From Pseudoruegeria sp039972875 (GTDB lineage: Bacteria > Pseudomonadota > Alphaproteobacteria > Rhodobacterales > Rhodobacteraceae), in assembly GCA_039972875.1 (NCBI GenBank), contig JBDWMA010000042.1:496001-560000 (forward strand): DNA of 64,000 bases, written 5' to 3'. This document shows positions 33,919 to 43,916 of the stretch, one piece after another (within the stretch, counting starts at the first letter, position 1; the number at the start of each line of letters is the position of its first letter). Below the pieces are notes generated by a model that ran no database searches, had not been told where the DNA came from, and worked only from the letters and a program-made list of their open reading frames with translations. The translations under genes were made by a program, and so were the position numbers.

Positions 33919-36900
33919 CCGTCAGCACTCCCCCAAGGCTTTTGATCGCACCTTTGATCTGTGGGTTGACGGGATAATCGCGTTCGAGCGAAATTTCAAC
34001 CTCACCGGGGAGTTCGGGATGAATTAGGCAAAAATTAACCGGCCCACGGCTGCGAATTTTGCCCTCGCGCGCCGTATTTACCAATAGGTCGGCCACTGTG
34101 GGAACGGCCATCGGGTCGTCAATAAAGATACGAAGCCCCGCTGACCCTGCATCCGCCGCAACCGAATCCACGGGCTGAATGGCGCGCGCCAAAAGCTTTA
34201 ACTGATCACTTTCGACTGTTGCTTCAACAGTCACGACAACCTTGGCTCCAGACACAAGATGATCACGGGATGCCTCTAACGTGTCGGAAAAGATAGTCAC
34301 TTCATAGGCGCCGGTTGGGTCAGACAATTGCGCAAATGCAAAGCGATTGCCCTTGGCGGATTTCCGTTCCTGACACCCTGCAACCGCCCCCGCCAATTTT
34401 GCGATGGTCGCACCGCCTTTGGCTTTCATCTCTAGGTCAGACAGTGTCATGACTTTTTTACGCTTCAATGCCGGCATATAATCATCCAGTGGATGACCCG
34501 ACAGATAGAACCCAATGGCCTTGAATTCTTCGGTCAACCGTTCTGCCGGCAACCAATCTGAAGTCGGCGATAACCGCGGCTCAGGTAGATCATCCCCTGC
34601 CTCACCAAACAAAGACACCTGATTAGAAGACCGCTGTTCATGGATCGCGGCAGAATAGCCCATCAAGGCCTCGATGCTATCAAAGACCCGTTTTCTGTTA
34701 CGATCAAGCAGATCAAACGCACCTGCCCGTGCCAACATCTCCATGGGGCGTTTGCCCACACGTTTCAGATCAACCCGTCGCGCCACATCAAAGAGCGTTG
34801 CAAATGGTTTATCGATCCCATCCACGGTACGACCATTGACAACAAGACCCATCGCATCAGCCCCAACATTCTTCAGCGCGCCCAGCGCATAAACCAGATG
34901 ACCTTCATGAACAGAAAAAGTCGCCAATGAGCGGTTCACACAAGGCGGTATGATTTTAAGACCCAGCCCCTCTCGGTCTGTTGGTTTGCGCACTTCCTCG
35001 GCGTAAACGGCCAGTTTATCCGTCAAATGAATATCGCAGTTCATGACACCAGCCATGAATTCAACCGGGTGGTTTGCCTTAAGCCAACCTGTTTGATAGC
35101 TCACAACCGCATAGGCGGCCGCATGGGATTTATTAAATCCGTAGTTGGCGAATTTCTCAAGAAGGTCAAAGACTTCACTGGCTTTCTTCGCGGGAACACC
35201 ATTTTCACCAGCGCCTTTTTCGAATTTCGGCCGCTCGGCATCCATCGCCTCTTTGATCTTTTTACCCATGGCCCGACGCAGCAAATCCGCGCCACCAAGG
35301 GAATAGCCTGCCATCACCTGAGCAATCTGCATCACTTGCTCCTGATAGACGATAATGCCTTGCGTTTCCTCAAGGATATGATCGATCAAGGGGTGAACGG
35401 ACTCAATTTCTTTAAGTCCATTTTTAACTTCGCAATATGTTGGGATATTCTCCATCGGGCCAGGCCGATACAGCGCCACCAGCGCCACAATGTCCTCAAT
35501 ACAAGTGGGCTTCATGCGTTTTAACGCATCCATCATGCCACTGGATTCCACCTGAAACACCGCGACAGTACGCGCCTCAGAATACAGCACATAAGTCGCT
35601 TCATCATCCAGCGGGATGGCGTTGATCTCATTCTCTGCGCCCTGTGCGGGCGTATAAAGTTCGGTGCCATCTGCGGCCGTATGGATTGAGCGCCCAGATT
35701 TCAGGATCTGCTCAATCGCGTTTTGAATAACGGTCAGGGTTTTCAGGCCCAAAAAGTCGAATTTGACCAACCCGGCCTGCTCGACCCATTTCATGTTGAA
35801 TTGGGTTGCAGGCATGTCAGAGCGTGGATCCTGATAGAGCGGGACCAAAGCGTCCAAAGGCCGATCACCAATCACAACACCCGCCGCGTGGGTCGATGCA
35901 TTTCGCAAGAGCCCCTCGACCTGTTGGCCATAATTCAACAGCCGTTCCACAACCTCTTCGTTGCGGGCCTCTTCTCGCAGCCGGGGTTCGTCGACCAACG
36001 CCTGCGCGATCGAAACCGGCTTTACCCCTTCGACGGGAATCAGTTTGGATAGGCGATCCACTTGACCGTATGGCATCTGCAGAACACGACCAATGTCACG
36101 CACGGCGGCCTTTGACAGCAACGCACCGAAAGTAATGATCTGCCCCACCTTATCGCGGCCATATTTTTCCTGCACATATCGGATTACTTCTTCGCGGCGA
36201 TCCATGCAAAAGTCGATATCGAAATCCGGCATCGACACCCGTTCAGGATTCAAAAACCGCTCAAACAGCAAACTATAACGTAGCGGGTCAAGGTCGGTCA
36301 CGGTCAATGCATAGGCCACCAAACTGCCCGCACCTGACCCACGGCCCGGCCCCACCGGAATGCCCTGATCTTTGCCCCATTTGATAAAGTCTGCAACGAT
36401 CAGGAAATAACCGGGAAAGCCCATGCCTTCAATGATATCTAGCTCGAAATCGAGACGTGCCTGATAATCTTCTAAACTGGCAGCATGTGGAATGACTTTC
36501 AGGCGGTCCTGTAGGCCCTCATTCGCTTGGCGACGCAATTCCTGCACTTCGTCGTCGGCAAACTTTGGCAGGATCGGGTCTCTGCGGTAAGTCATAAAGG
36601 AACAACGCCGCGCAATTTCGACAGTGTTTTCAATCGCTTCGGGAAGGTCAGCAAAAAGGGTGACCATCTCTTGCTGACTTTTGAAATAATGCTGCGGGGT
36701 CAATCGACGGCGGTCCGCCTGTTGGTCAACATAAGCACCTTCTGCGATACAGATTAGCGCGTCATGGGCCTCTGCCATTTCGGTTTTGGGAAAGTAGACA
36801 TCATTGGTCGCCACCAAAGGAAGATCCATTGCATAGGCCATTTCAACAAAGCCACGTTCCGTCGCCCGTTCAGCCTCGGTGCATTTCCCGCCGTCGCCGG

Positions 36901-37435
36901 GGTGGCGTTGGAGCTCTATGTAAAGCCGATCACCATAAATCTTTGCCAACTGGTCCATCATTGCCTGTGCTTTAGGCCTTTGGCCTGCCTGCAACAGTTT
37001 CCCCACTGCCCCTTCAGCTCCACCAGTTAAACAGATCAACCCCGCTCCGTTGTCTGCCAGATCTTGAATTGTCACCTGCGGCAACGCCCCACCCTTATCG
37101 ACATAAAGGCAAGATGACAGTTTCATCAGATGTTCATAACCAGTCTCATTTTGGGCCAATAAAACCAATGGCGCTGGATCTCTGGGCCTTTCGCCCGGTG
37201 CTGGCGGATCGTATGTCACATCGACCTGACATCCCACGATCGGCTGAATTCCCGCCCCAGAGGCCGTGACGGAAAACTCCAACGCTGCAAACATGTTATT
37301 GGTGTCGGTGATCGCAACCGCTGGCATCTCATTCTTGGCACAAAGGCCAGAGAGTTTCTTGACCGGAACCGCCCCTTCAAGAAGAGAGTATTCCGAGTGT
37401 ACGCGCAAGTGAATGAATCGAGGAATATTAGTCAT
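33905..37435 (-). CDS. dnaE: DNA polymerase III alpha subunit
   Basis: The 1176-residue replicative polymerase. The N-terminal PHP domain starts FIHLRVHSEYSLLEG. The palm has the catalytic aspartates in MPDFDIDFCMDRR, with GPGRGSGAGSLVAYAL and NASTHAAGVVIG also present. Helix-hairpin-helix and OB domains lie in the last 350 residues. This is the DnaE1 type with no proofreading domain. It is followed by an overlapping lipoprotein gene. Confidence 0.96.
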   Translation of the reverse strand: MTNIPRFIHLRVHSEYSLLEGAVPVKKLSGLCAKNEMPAVAITDTNNMFAALEFSVTASGAGIQPIVGCQVDVTYDPPAPGERPRDPAPLVLLAQNETGYEHLMKLSSCLYVDKGGALPQVTIQDLADNGAGLICLTGGAEGAVGKLLQAGQRPKAQAMMDQLAKIYGDRLYIELQRHPGDGGKCTEAERATERGFVEMAYAMDLPLVATNDVYFPKTEMAEAHDALICIAEGAYVDQQADRRRLTPQHYFKSQQEMVTLFADLPEAIENTVEIARRCSFMTYRRDPILPKFADDEVQELRRQANEGLQDRLKVIPHAASLEDYQARLDFELDIIEGMGFPGYFLIVADFIKWGKDQGIPVGPGRGSGAGSLVAYALTVTDLDPLRYSLLFERFLNPERVSMPDFDIDFCMDRREEVIRYVQEKYGRDKVGQIITFGALLSKAAVRDIGRVLQMPYGQVDRLSKLIPVEGVKPVSIAQALVDEPRLREEARNEEVVERLLNYGQQVEGLLRNASTHAAGVVIGDRPLDALVPLYQDPRSDMPATQFNMKWVEQAGLVKFDFLGLKTLTVIQNAIEQILKSGRSIHTAADGTELYTPAQGAENEINAIPLDDEATYVLYSEARTVAVFQVESSGMMDALKRMKPTCIEDIVALVALYRPGPMENIPTYCEVKNGLKEIESVHPLIDHILEETQGIIVYQEQVMQIAQVMAGYSLGGADLLRRAMGKKIKEAMDAERPKFEKGAGENGVPAKKASEVFDLLEKFANYGFNKSHAAAYAVVSYQTGWLKANHPVEFMAGVMNCDIHLTDKLAVYAEEVRKPTDREGLGLKIIPPCVNRSLATFSVHEGHLVYALGALKNVGADAMGLVVNGRTVDGIDKPFATLFDVARRVDLKRVGKRPMEMLARAGAFDLLDRNRKRVFDSIEALMGYSAAIHEQRSSNQVSLFGEAGDDLPEPRLSPTSDWLPAERLTEEFKAIGFYLSGHPLDDYMPALKRKKVMTLSDLEMKAKGGATIAKLAGAVAGCQERKSAKGNRFAFAQLSDPTGAYEVTIFSDTLEASRDHLVSGAKVVVTVEATVESDQLKLLARAIQPVDSVAADAGSAGLRIFIDDPMAVPTVADLLVNTAREGKIRSRGPVNFCLIHPELPGEVEISLERDYPVNPQIKGAIKSLGGVLTVEEL

Positions 37436-37575
37436 TCGGTTAAGCTACCTGAGCCGCAATGCAGAGGAAATAGAGGATTAACTCTCTGGCATAATCTCAA
37501 GACAAAGATGCTACAAAGGTATGCTTGTTTTTATCCGCCCAATAAATGCGCAAAGCTCAAAGAATAAACAGCTTC

Positions 37576-37596
37576 AAGAATTTCATGATAATTCTT
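37576..37596. promoter_or_regulatory. inverted repeat upstream of xdhA
   Basis: AAGAATT and AATTCTT are separated by 7 bases (TCATGAT), 135 bases before xdhA in a 295-base spacer that also holds the dnaE promoter. It may be an operator for purine-responsive control. Nothing else is recognised in the spacer. Confidence 0.35.
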
Positions 37597-37730
37597 TCCT
37601 TGCCACAAGCCTACCGCAGAGGGTTTGATGAATGGCGGCCCTCGCGATTGGCCCATTTGTAAAAGTGATCGGCAGGCCACACTCACAACTGCGTTCATTG
37701 AAACAAAATAGAAAGCGGCAGGTTTAAGAC

Positions 37731-39143
37731 ATGCAAGACATCACGTTCCTTTTGAATGGTGAAAAGACCGTCGTTTCTGGCGCGGCGCCAACACAAACTC
37801 TGTTGGACTGGCTCAGAGTAGAACAGGGACTAACCGGAACCAAAGAGGGGTGCAACGAAGGTGACTGCGGGGCATGCTCGGTGATGGTCAGTGAGGTTGG
37901 ACAACCACCACGCGCCTTAAACGGCTGTATCCTAATGCTTCCCCAATTGCAGGGTAAGGCAGTACGCACAGTAGAAGGCTTGTCTACCGGTAAGAAATTA
38001 CACCCCGCCCAATCAGCTCTAATCGAGCATCACGGGTCTCAATGCGGATTTTGCACGCCTGGCTTTGTGGTTTCGATGGCTACAGCCCATGCAAATGACC
38101 ATACAAATCTTGACGATCAATTGGCCGGAAACCTATGTCGTTGTACTGGATATGCCCCTATTATTCGCGCAGCCGAAGCCACAGTAGGCAGTGCTAAACC
38201 TGATTGGCTTTCGACAGATCAAGAGGCGATTTCGGAAACAGGATTTGTTTCGAATGCCCCATTGGTCAGTGATAATAGCGAATCCCAAAATGTATTTCTC
38301 CCAAAGACCACAGACGATCTCGCCCATTGGTACGTGGCAAATCCCAACGCTACCCTAATCGCAGGAGCAACGGACGTTGGCCTTTGGGTCACCAAACATT
38401 TACGAGAACTGACCCCTGTGGCCTATTTGAATGGAATCAAGGATCTCTGCACCATCACCATCACGGATACCGATATCCAGTTCGGTGCGGGCGTCTCTGT
38501 AACAGATGTTAGGGAAACACTTACCCCATATTATCCTTCGTTTGCAGAGATGCTGCGTCGATATGGATCGACTCAGGTTCGCAATGCCGCAACCATCGGC
38601 GGCAATATCGCAAACGGCTCCCCTATTGGGGACAGCCCGCCAGCGTTGATCGCGCTGAATGCCACGCTCCATCTGCGCAATGGCGACACACGTCGTAACC
38701 TACCAATCGAAGCGTTTTTCATTGAATATGGCAAACAGGACCGCCAACCCGGAGAGTTCGTTGAATCCATCAGCATCCCAATACAGACAGACACCCTGAA
38801 ATGTTACAAACTCTCTAAAAGGGTCGATCAGGACATTTCTGCGATCTGTGGCTGCTTTAATTTGACGATTGAGGATGGAAAAGTGCAAGACGCCCGAATT
38901 GCATTCGGTGGCATGGCTGGCACTCCGAAACGGGCAACAACAGTGGAGGCCGCCCTGATAGGGGCACCATGGACTGAACGCACCGTCACAGAAGCCATGG
39001 TGGGATTTGAAGCTGATTATACACCGATGTCAGACATGCGTGCTTCTGCAGATTATCGCATGCAAGCTGCTCAAAACATGCTTTTGCGTTATTTTCACGA
39101 ATACCAAGGCATTGCGACATCCGTACAAGAGGTGACCCCATGA
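37731..39143 (+). CDS. xdhA: xanthine dehydrogenase small subunit (FeS/FAD)
   Basis: A 470-residue subunit oxidising hypoxanthine and xanthine to urate together with XdhB. The N-terminal 2Fe-2S domain has GCNEGDCGAC at residues 40-49. The second cluster domain has CGFCTPGF and LCRCTGY. The FAD domain starts near residue 190, with ATIGGNIANGSPIGDSPP binding FAD. It starts the purine operon; xdhB overlaps its stop by four bases. Confidence 0.94.
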   Translation: MQDITFLLNGEKTVVSGAAPTQTLLDWLRVEQGLTGTKEGCNEGDCGACSVMVSEVGQPPRALNGCILMLPQLQGKAVRTVEGLSTGKKLHPAQSALIEHHGSQCGFCTPGFVVSMATAHANDHTNLDDQLAGNLCRCTGYAPIIRAAEATVGSAKPDWLSTDQEAISETGFVSNAPLVSDNSESQNVFLPKTTDDLAHWYVANPNATLIAGATDVGLWVTKHLRELTPVAYLNGIKDLCTITITDTDIQFGAGVSVTDVRETLTPYYPSFAEMLRRYGSTQVRNAATIGGNIANGSPIGDSPPALIALNATLHLRNGDTRRNLPIEAFFIEYGKQDRQPGEFVESISIPIQTDTLKCYKLSKRVDQDISAICGCFNLTIEDGKVQDARIAFGGMAGTPKRATTVEAALIGAPWTERTVTEAMVGFEADYTPMSDMRASADYRMQAAQNMLLRYFHEYQGIATSVQEVTP

Positions 39144-41461
39144 GCGTGTCCCGATCCTTACCCCATGACACGGCTGCACTGCACGTGGCTGGTACAGCGC
39201 GATACATTGATGACATACCGACCCCTGATAATACGCTTCATCTTGCGTTCGGCTTATCAGAGATCGCCTGCGGCGACGTAACTGAATTGGACCTAAACTC
39301 AGTACGTGCCGCCCCCGGAGTATGCGCGGTTTATACGGCGGATGATCTGCCCGCCGCCAATGACGTTTCTCCTTCAGCTCATGACGAACCCCTGCTGGCC
39401 ACCGGAACCGTCCATTATGTTGGCCAACCCATTTTCGCCGTGGCCGCAACCAGCCATCTGGCCGCCCGCAAGGCGGTACGCCTTGCGAAAGTTAAATATG
39501 CCGAAAAACCCGCCATATTAACAGTTGATCAAGCAATCGCCGCCAACAGTCGGTTTGAGGATGGTCCTCGAATTTATCGTAAGGGCGATATTGAAAGCGC
39601 ATTGAAAACGGCACAGCATCGTGTTTCCGGAACCTTCGAAATCGGCGGTCAAGAGCACTTTTACCTCGAGAGCCAAGCGGCCCTCGCCTTTCCCCAAGAA
39701 GGCGGGGACACGCTCGTGCATTCCTCAACCCAGCATCCAACAGAAATCCAACACAAGGTGGCTGAAGGTCTCGGCGTCCCCATGCATGCCGTTCGCGTGG
39801 AAACACGGCGCATGGGGGGAGGATTTGGCGGCAAAGAAAGCCAGGGCAACGCACTAGCCGTAATGTGTGCGATCGTCGGTCATGACACTGGGCGACCCTG
39901 CAAAATGCGTTACGACCGCGACGATGATATGATCATCACCGGTAAACGGCACGATTTCCGAATTTCCTATGACGTCGGTTTTAACGAGGATGGTACCCTT
40001 TTGGGAGTGGATTTCGTCCATTATACACGGTGTGGATGGGCACAGGATCTGTCGTTGCCCGTTGCAGATCGCGCAATGTTACACGCGGACAATGCGTATC
40101 ATTTACCAACCGCCCGGATTACATCACACCGGCTGCGAACCAATATGCAATCGGCCACGGCCTATCGCGGATTTGGGGGCCCTCAGGGGATCGCCGGAAT
40201 AGAGCGGGTTGTTGACCATGTTGCCTCCTATCTTAAACTGGACCCTTTGGAGGTTCGTCAAAAGAACTTTTATACCTCTGTCGACGCAAATGCGACCAAC
40301 CTGAAAAAGGGTTTAGAGGCGCAAACCACACCGTATGGGCAAATAATTAAGGATTCCGTCAGCCAAGAACTGGTGGCAGAGCTTGTCCAGACGTCTAATT
40401 ATGCGGCCCGTCGGACGGCTATCTCTGAATGGAATGCACAGAACCCAATTTTGAAAAAAGGCATCGCGTTGACGCCGGTAAAATTTGGGATCAGCTTTAC
40501 CTTGACGCATCTAAACCAGGCAGGCGCATTGGTGCATGTCTATCAGGATGGATCCATTCACCTGAACCACGGCGGCACAGAAATGGGCCAAGGTCTGTTC
40601 CAAAAGGTCGCTCAAGTGGCGGCCGCACGGTTTGGTGTTGATCTGGGCCGGGTTAAGATCACGGCGACGGATACGGCAAAAGTTCCAAACACCTCGGCCA
40701 CTGCTGCGTCCTCTGGGTCAGATTTGAACGGCATGGCGGTCAAGGCAGCCTGCGATACGATCCGGGAACGATTGGCGCGTTTTCTTGCGGAGCGCCATCA
40801 GACCATGCCCGGCGTGGTAAAATTTGAGGGGGATCGCGTCACGGTCGGTCATCAAACTTATGGCTTTGAAGAAGTCGCCAAGCTTGCCTATGAAAACCGT
40901 GTCAGCTTGTCTGCAACCGGGTTCTATAAGACGCCGGAAATCGAGTGGGACCGGATCAAAGGGCGTGGTCGCCCGTTTTTCTATTTCGCTTATGGGGCCG
41001 CAGTATCCGAGGTGGTGATTGATACACTAACCGGCGAAAACCGGATTTTGCGGACCGATATTCTGCATGACGCTGGCCGATCATTGAACCCTGCATTGGA
41101 TATTGGACAAGTCGAAGGTGGCTTTGTCCAAGGTGCAGGCTGGCTGACAACCGAAGAATTGGTGTGGGATGACGCGGGTAAATTGCGCACCCATGCACCC
41201 TCGACCTATAAAATCCCAGCATGCTCAGACCGGCCCGACATTTTTAACGTGGCACTGTTTAAAAATGACAACGCAGAGGACACAATCTATCGCTCAAAAG
41301 CGGTGGGTGAGCCACCGTTCAACCTCGGTATGTCCGTTTGGCTGGCCTTGTCTGATGCAATCTCCACCTGTGGCAATAAAACGACCTATGTCGCCCTTGA
41401 CGCGCCTGCCACAGCAGAGTGTGTTCTGGCCGCTGTGAACCGGCAAAAGGCGGGCGTTTGA
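39140..41461 (+). CDS. xdhB: xanthine dehydrogenase large subunit (molybdenum)
   Basis: The 773-residue catalytic subunit that binds the molybdenum cofactor. Family blocks are ETRRMGGGFGGKES, the substrate-orienting Arg in AYRGFGGPQG, HLNHGGTEMGQGL, and the catalytic Glu in KAVGEPPFNLG near the C-terminus. ATG and the xdhA stop overlap (ATGA). The stop overlaps the xdhC start (TGATG). Confidence 0.94.
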   Translation: MSVSRSLPHDTAALHVAGTARYIDDIPTPDNTLHLAFGLSEIACGDVTELDLNSVRAAPGVCAVYTADDLPAANDVSPSAHDEPLLATGTVHYVGQPIFAVAATSHLAARKAVRLAKVKYAEKPAILTVDQAIAANSRFEDGPRIYRKGDIESALKTAQHRVSGTFEIGGQEHFYLESQAALAFPQEGGDTLVHSSTQHPTEIQHKVAEGLGVPMHAVRVETRRMGGGFGGKESQGNALAVMCAIVGHDTGRPCKMRYDRDDDMIITGKRHDFRISYDVGFNEDGTLLGVDFVHYTRCGWAQDLSLPVADRAMLHADNAYHLPTARITSHRLRTNMQSATAYRGFGGPQGIAGIERVVDHVASYLKLDPLEVRQKNFYTSVDANATNLKKGLEAQTTPYGQIIKDSVSQELVAELVQTSNYAARRTAISEWNAQNPILKKGIALTPVKFGISFTLTHLNQAGALVHVYQDGSIHLNHGGTEMGQGLFQKVAQVAAARFGVDLGRVKITATDTAKVPNTSATAASSGSDLNGMAVKAACDTIRERLARFLAERHQTMPGVVKFEGDRVTVGHQTYGFEEVAKLAYENRVSLSATGFYKTPEIEWDRIKGRGRPFFYFAYGAAVSEVVIDTLTGENRILRTDILHDAGRSLNPALDIGQVEGGFVQGAGWLTTEELVWDDAGKLRTHAPSTYKIPACSDRPDIFNVALFKNDNAEDTIYRSKAVGEPPFNLGMSVWLALSDAISTCGNKTTYVALDAPATAECVLAAVNRQKAGV

Positions 41462-42393
41462 TGTTTGACCTCAGCGCAATAACAGAAGCGGTTTCGCGAC
41501 ACGGCGCTGTGACACGGGTTGTGATCGCAAACGCAGAAGGCTCCACGCCGCGCGAAGCGGGTGCATCAATGTTGGTTTGGAACACGGGCCAAAGCGGTAC
41601 AATTGGCGGTGGTACCTTAGAATATGAGGCTGCCGCGCGCGCGCGAAACATGCTTGGCGAATCACGCCGATTTATAAAAACTGAACCTTTGGGCCCGGCA
41701 CTCGGACAATGTTGCGGTGGCGCTATGATGCTTGCCTATGAAAGCTTTACCGTCGAAACATTGCCCACGCCCCAACAAAACCGACTGGTCGGGTTCGCAG
41801 ATACACCCTGCCCCGACACCCTTACTCGATTGATGCAACGCCACGAACAAGCAGCCAAACCTGTGCCCGTGACCTGTGCCCATGGTTGGATGACGGAACC
41901 CTGCGTAGACACCCCCTTACCTGTTTGGATTTTTGGCGGCGGACATGTTGGCCGTGCGGTTGCATCTTGCCTCGCGCCTTTGCCGGACTTTGCCGTAAAG
42001 CTGATCGATATGTCTGTTGATCGTTTGCCAAACCCAATGCCTACCGGCGTGTATCCAGTGCTTGCTGTCAATCCTGTGGATTTGTTGACCCATGCCCCAA
42101 AGGAAGCGCAGTTCTATATTATGACCCACAGTCATACCCTTGACTTAGATCTGTGCCATGGCCTGTTAAACTGCGGCGCACAACGGGTCGGTTTAATTGG
42201 ATCCGCAACAAAATGGTCGCGCTTTCGCAAACGCTTAACGGAATTGGGCCATATCACAACAGAGGTTTCTCGGATCACCTGCCCCATCGGTGATCCAACT
42301 CTCGGAAAACATCCGCAGGCGATTGCGATCTCTATCGCAACCACACTGCTAAAGACAGAAAAAATGACAAACGCCACAAAGGACGTTGCATGA
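41461..42393 (+). CDS. xdhC: xanthine dehydrogenase accessory protein XdhC
   Basis: A 310-residue chaperone that binds and sulfurates molybdenum cofactor and inserts it into XdhB. The N-terminal domain has GSTPREAGASML and GTIGGGTLEYEA. The C-terminal Rossmann domain has WIFGGGHVGRAVA and VGLIGSATKWSRF. The ATG at 41461 overlaps the xdhB stop, and its own stop overlaps the next gene. Confidence 0.92.
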   Translation: MFDLSAITEAVSRHGAVTRVVIANAEGSTPREAGASMLVWNTGQSGTIGGGTLEYEAAARARNMLGESRRFIKTEPLGPALGQCCGGAMMLAYESFTVETLPTPQQNRLVGFADTPCPDTLTRLMQRHEQAAKPVPVTCAHGWMTEPCVDTPLPVWIFGGGHVGRAVASCLAPLPDFAVKLIDMSVDRLPNPMPTGVYPVLAVNPVDLLTHAPKEAQFYIMTHSHTLDLDLCHGLLNCGAQRVGLIGSATKWSRFRKRLTELGHITTEVSRITCPIGDPTLGKHPQAIAISIATTLLKTEKMTNATKDVA

Positions 42394-43916
42394 CCTCAGG
42401 GACTGAAACCAATCTGATCGAACTCGCTGGGCTGACCAAAGCCTATCCAGGGGTTGTCGCAAACGATGACGTGTCATTTCGCATTAAGCCGGGCGAAGTA
42501 CACGCTTTGCTTGGAGAAAATGGCGCCGGAAAATCGACGCTCGTCAAAATGATTTACGGGCTGGTAAAGCCCGACAGTGGCACCATGACCCTGAGCGGTT
42601 CCAGCTATACCCCCACAGAACCTCGTGCGGCCCGCTCTTCTGGGGTCGCAATGGTGTTTCAACATTTCTCTTTGTTTGACGCTCTGAATGTGGCTGAAAA
42701 CATCGCTTTAGGGATGGAGGATCCCCCCCCGCAACGGGAACTCGCCGAAAAAATCCGCTCCGTCAGTGACACCTATGGGCTACCTCTTGACCCGGATCGT
42801 TTGGTTGGGGAACTGTCCGCAGGCGAACGCCAACGTGTGGAGATCATTCGGTGTCTTTTGCAAGATCCCAAGCTATTGATCATGGATGAACCGACATCGG
42901 TTCTCACCCCGCAAGAGGTCGATATCCTGTTTGAAACGCTGCATAAATTATCCAGCGAAGGCACCGCGATCTTATATATTTCGCACAAGCTTGAGGAAAT
43001 CCGCACGCTTTGTGACAGTGCAACAATTTTACGACTGGGCAAAGTGGTCGGAGAGTGCATTCCGAAAGAGGTCTCCGCCAGAGATATGGCTGAAATGATG
43101 GTCGGAACCACGTTGCACGTACCGAGCCGTGAACCGTCTTCAGGCGGTGACGTTCTACTGCATGTGGATGAGTTATCGCTTGCTCCTGCCACCCCATTTG
43201 GGACAGCACTTAAAGACATTAACCTTGAGGTTCGCGCCGGGGAGGTTCTGGGTATCGGTGGTGTTGCTGGCAATGGTCAGGACGAGCTTTTGGCAGCCTT
43301 ATCTGGGGAAGCCCTATCGCCGAATGACAAAATTCAAGCCAAGGGTCAGGCCGTTGGCGCGTTGGGGCCCAATGCTCGGCGCAGTCTGGGTTTGCTCACA
43401 GCACCCGAAGAACGGCTAGGGCATGCCGCAGCGCCAGATATGAGCCTTGTCGAGAATGCCCTTTTGACAGGCGCAATCCGGGAAAACCTCGCGAACAAAG
43501 GGTTTCTGAACTGGGCGGCAGCACGACGTTTTGCCGAGAAAATAATCAAAGAATTCGATGTGCGCACACCGGGGGCTGACAACGCGGCGCGCGCATTATC
43601 TGGCGGCAACTTGCAAAAATTCGTCATCGGGCGAGAAATCCTGCAACGCCCTGATGTACTGGTTGTAAATCAACCGACTTGGGGTGTGGATGCCTCTGCT
43701 GCCGCTGACATTCGTCAGGCGCTTTTGGATCTGGCACAACAAGGGGCAGCGATCATTGTCATCTCTCAAGACCTTGATGAGCTAATGGAAATTTCAGATC
43801 GTTTTGCCGCATTAAATGAGGGCCGTTTGACGCCCCCCCGGCCAGCCAAGGGCCTGACTGTCGATGAAATCGGACTGATGATGGGCGGCGCCCACGGAAT
43901 GGAGGCTTCCCTGTGA
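42390..43916 (+). CDS. nucleoside/purine ABC transporter ATP-binding protein (duplicated ATPase)
   Basis: A 508-residue protein made of two ATPase domains, as in the YufO/NupA (BMP-type) and ribose-type transporters. The first half has GENGAGKST and LSAGERQRVEIIR; the second has a degenerate Walker A (GGVAGNGQDELL) and LSGGNLQKFVIGRE, with NQPTWGVD in place of Walker B. It is co-transcribed with xdhABC, which points to purine or purine-nucleoside import. Confidence 0.88.
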   Translation: MTSGTETNLIELAGLTKAYPGVVANDDVSFRIKPGEVHALLGENGAGKSTLVKMIYGLVKPDSGTMTLSGSSYTPTEPRAARSSGVAMVFQHFSLFDALNVAENIALGMEDPPPQRELAEKIRSVSDTYGLPLDPDRLVGELSAGERQRVEIIRCLLQDPKLLIMDEPTSVLTPQEVDILFETLHKLSSEGTAILYISHKLEEIRTLCDSATILRLGKVVGECIPKEVSARDMAEMMVGTTLHVPSREPSSGGDVLLHVDELSLAPATPFGTALKDINLEVRAGEVLGIGGVAGNGQDELLAALSGEALSPNDKIQAKGQAVGALGPNARRSLGLLTAPEERLGHAAAPDMSLVENALLTGAIRENLANKGFLNWAAARRFAEKIIKEFDVRTPGADNAARALSGGNLQKFVIGREILQRPDVLVVNQPTWGVDASAAADIRQALLDLAQQGAAIIVISQDLDELMEISDRFAALNEGRLTPPRPAKGLTVDEIGLMMGGAHGMEASL

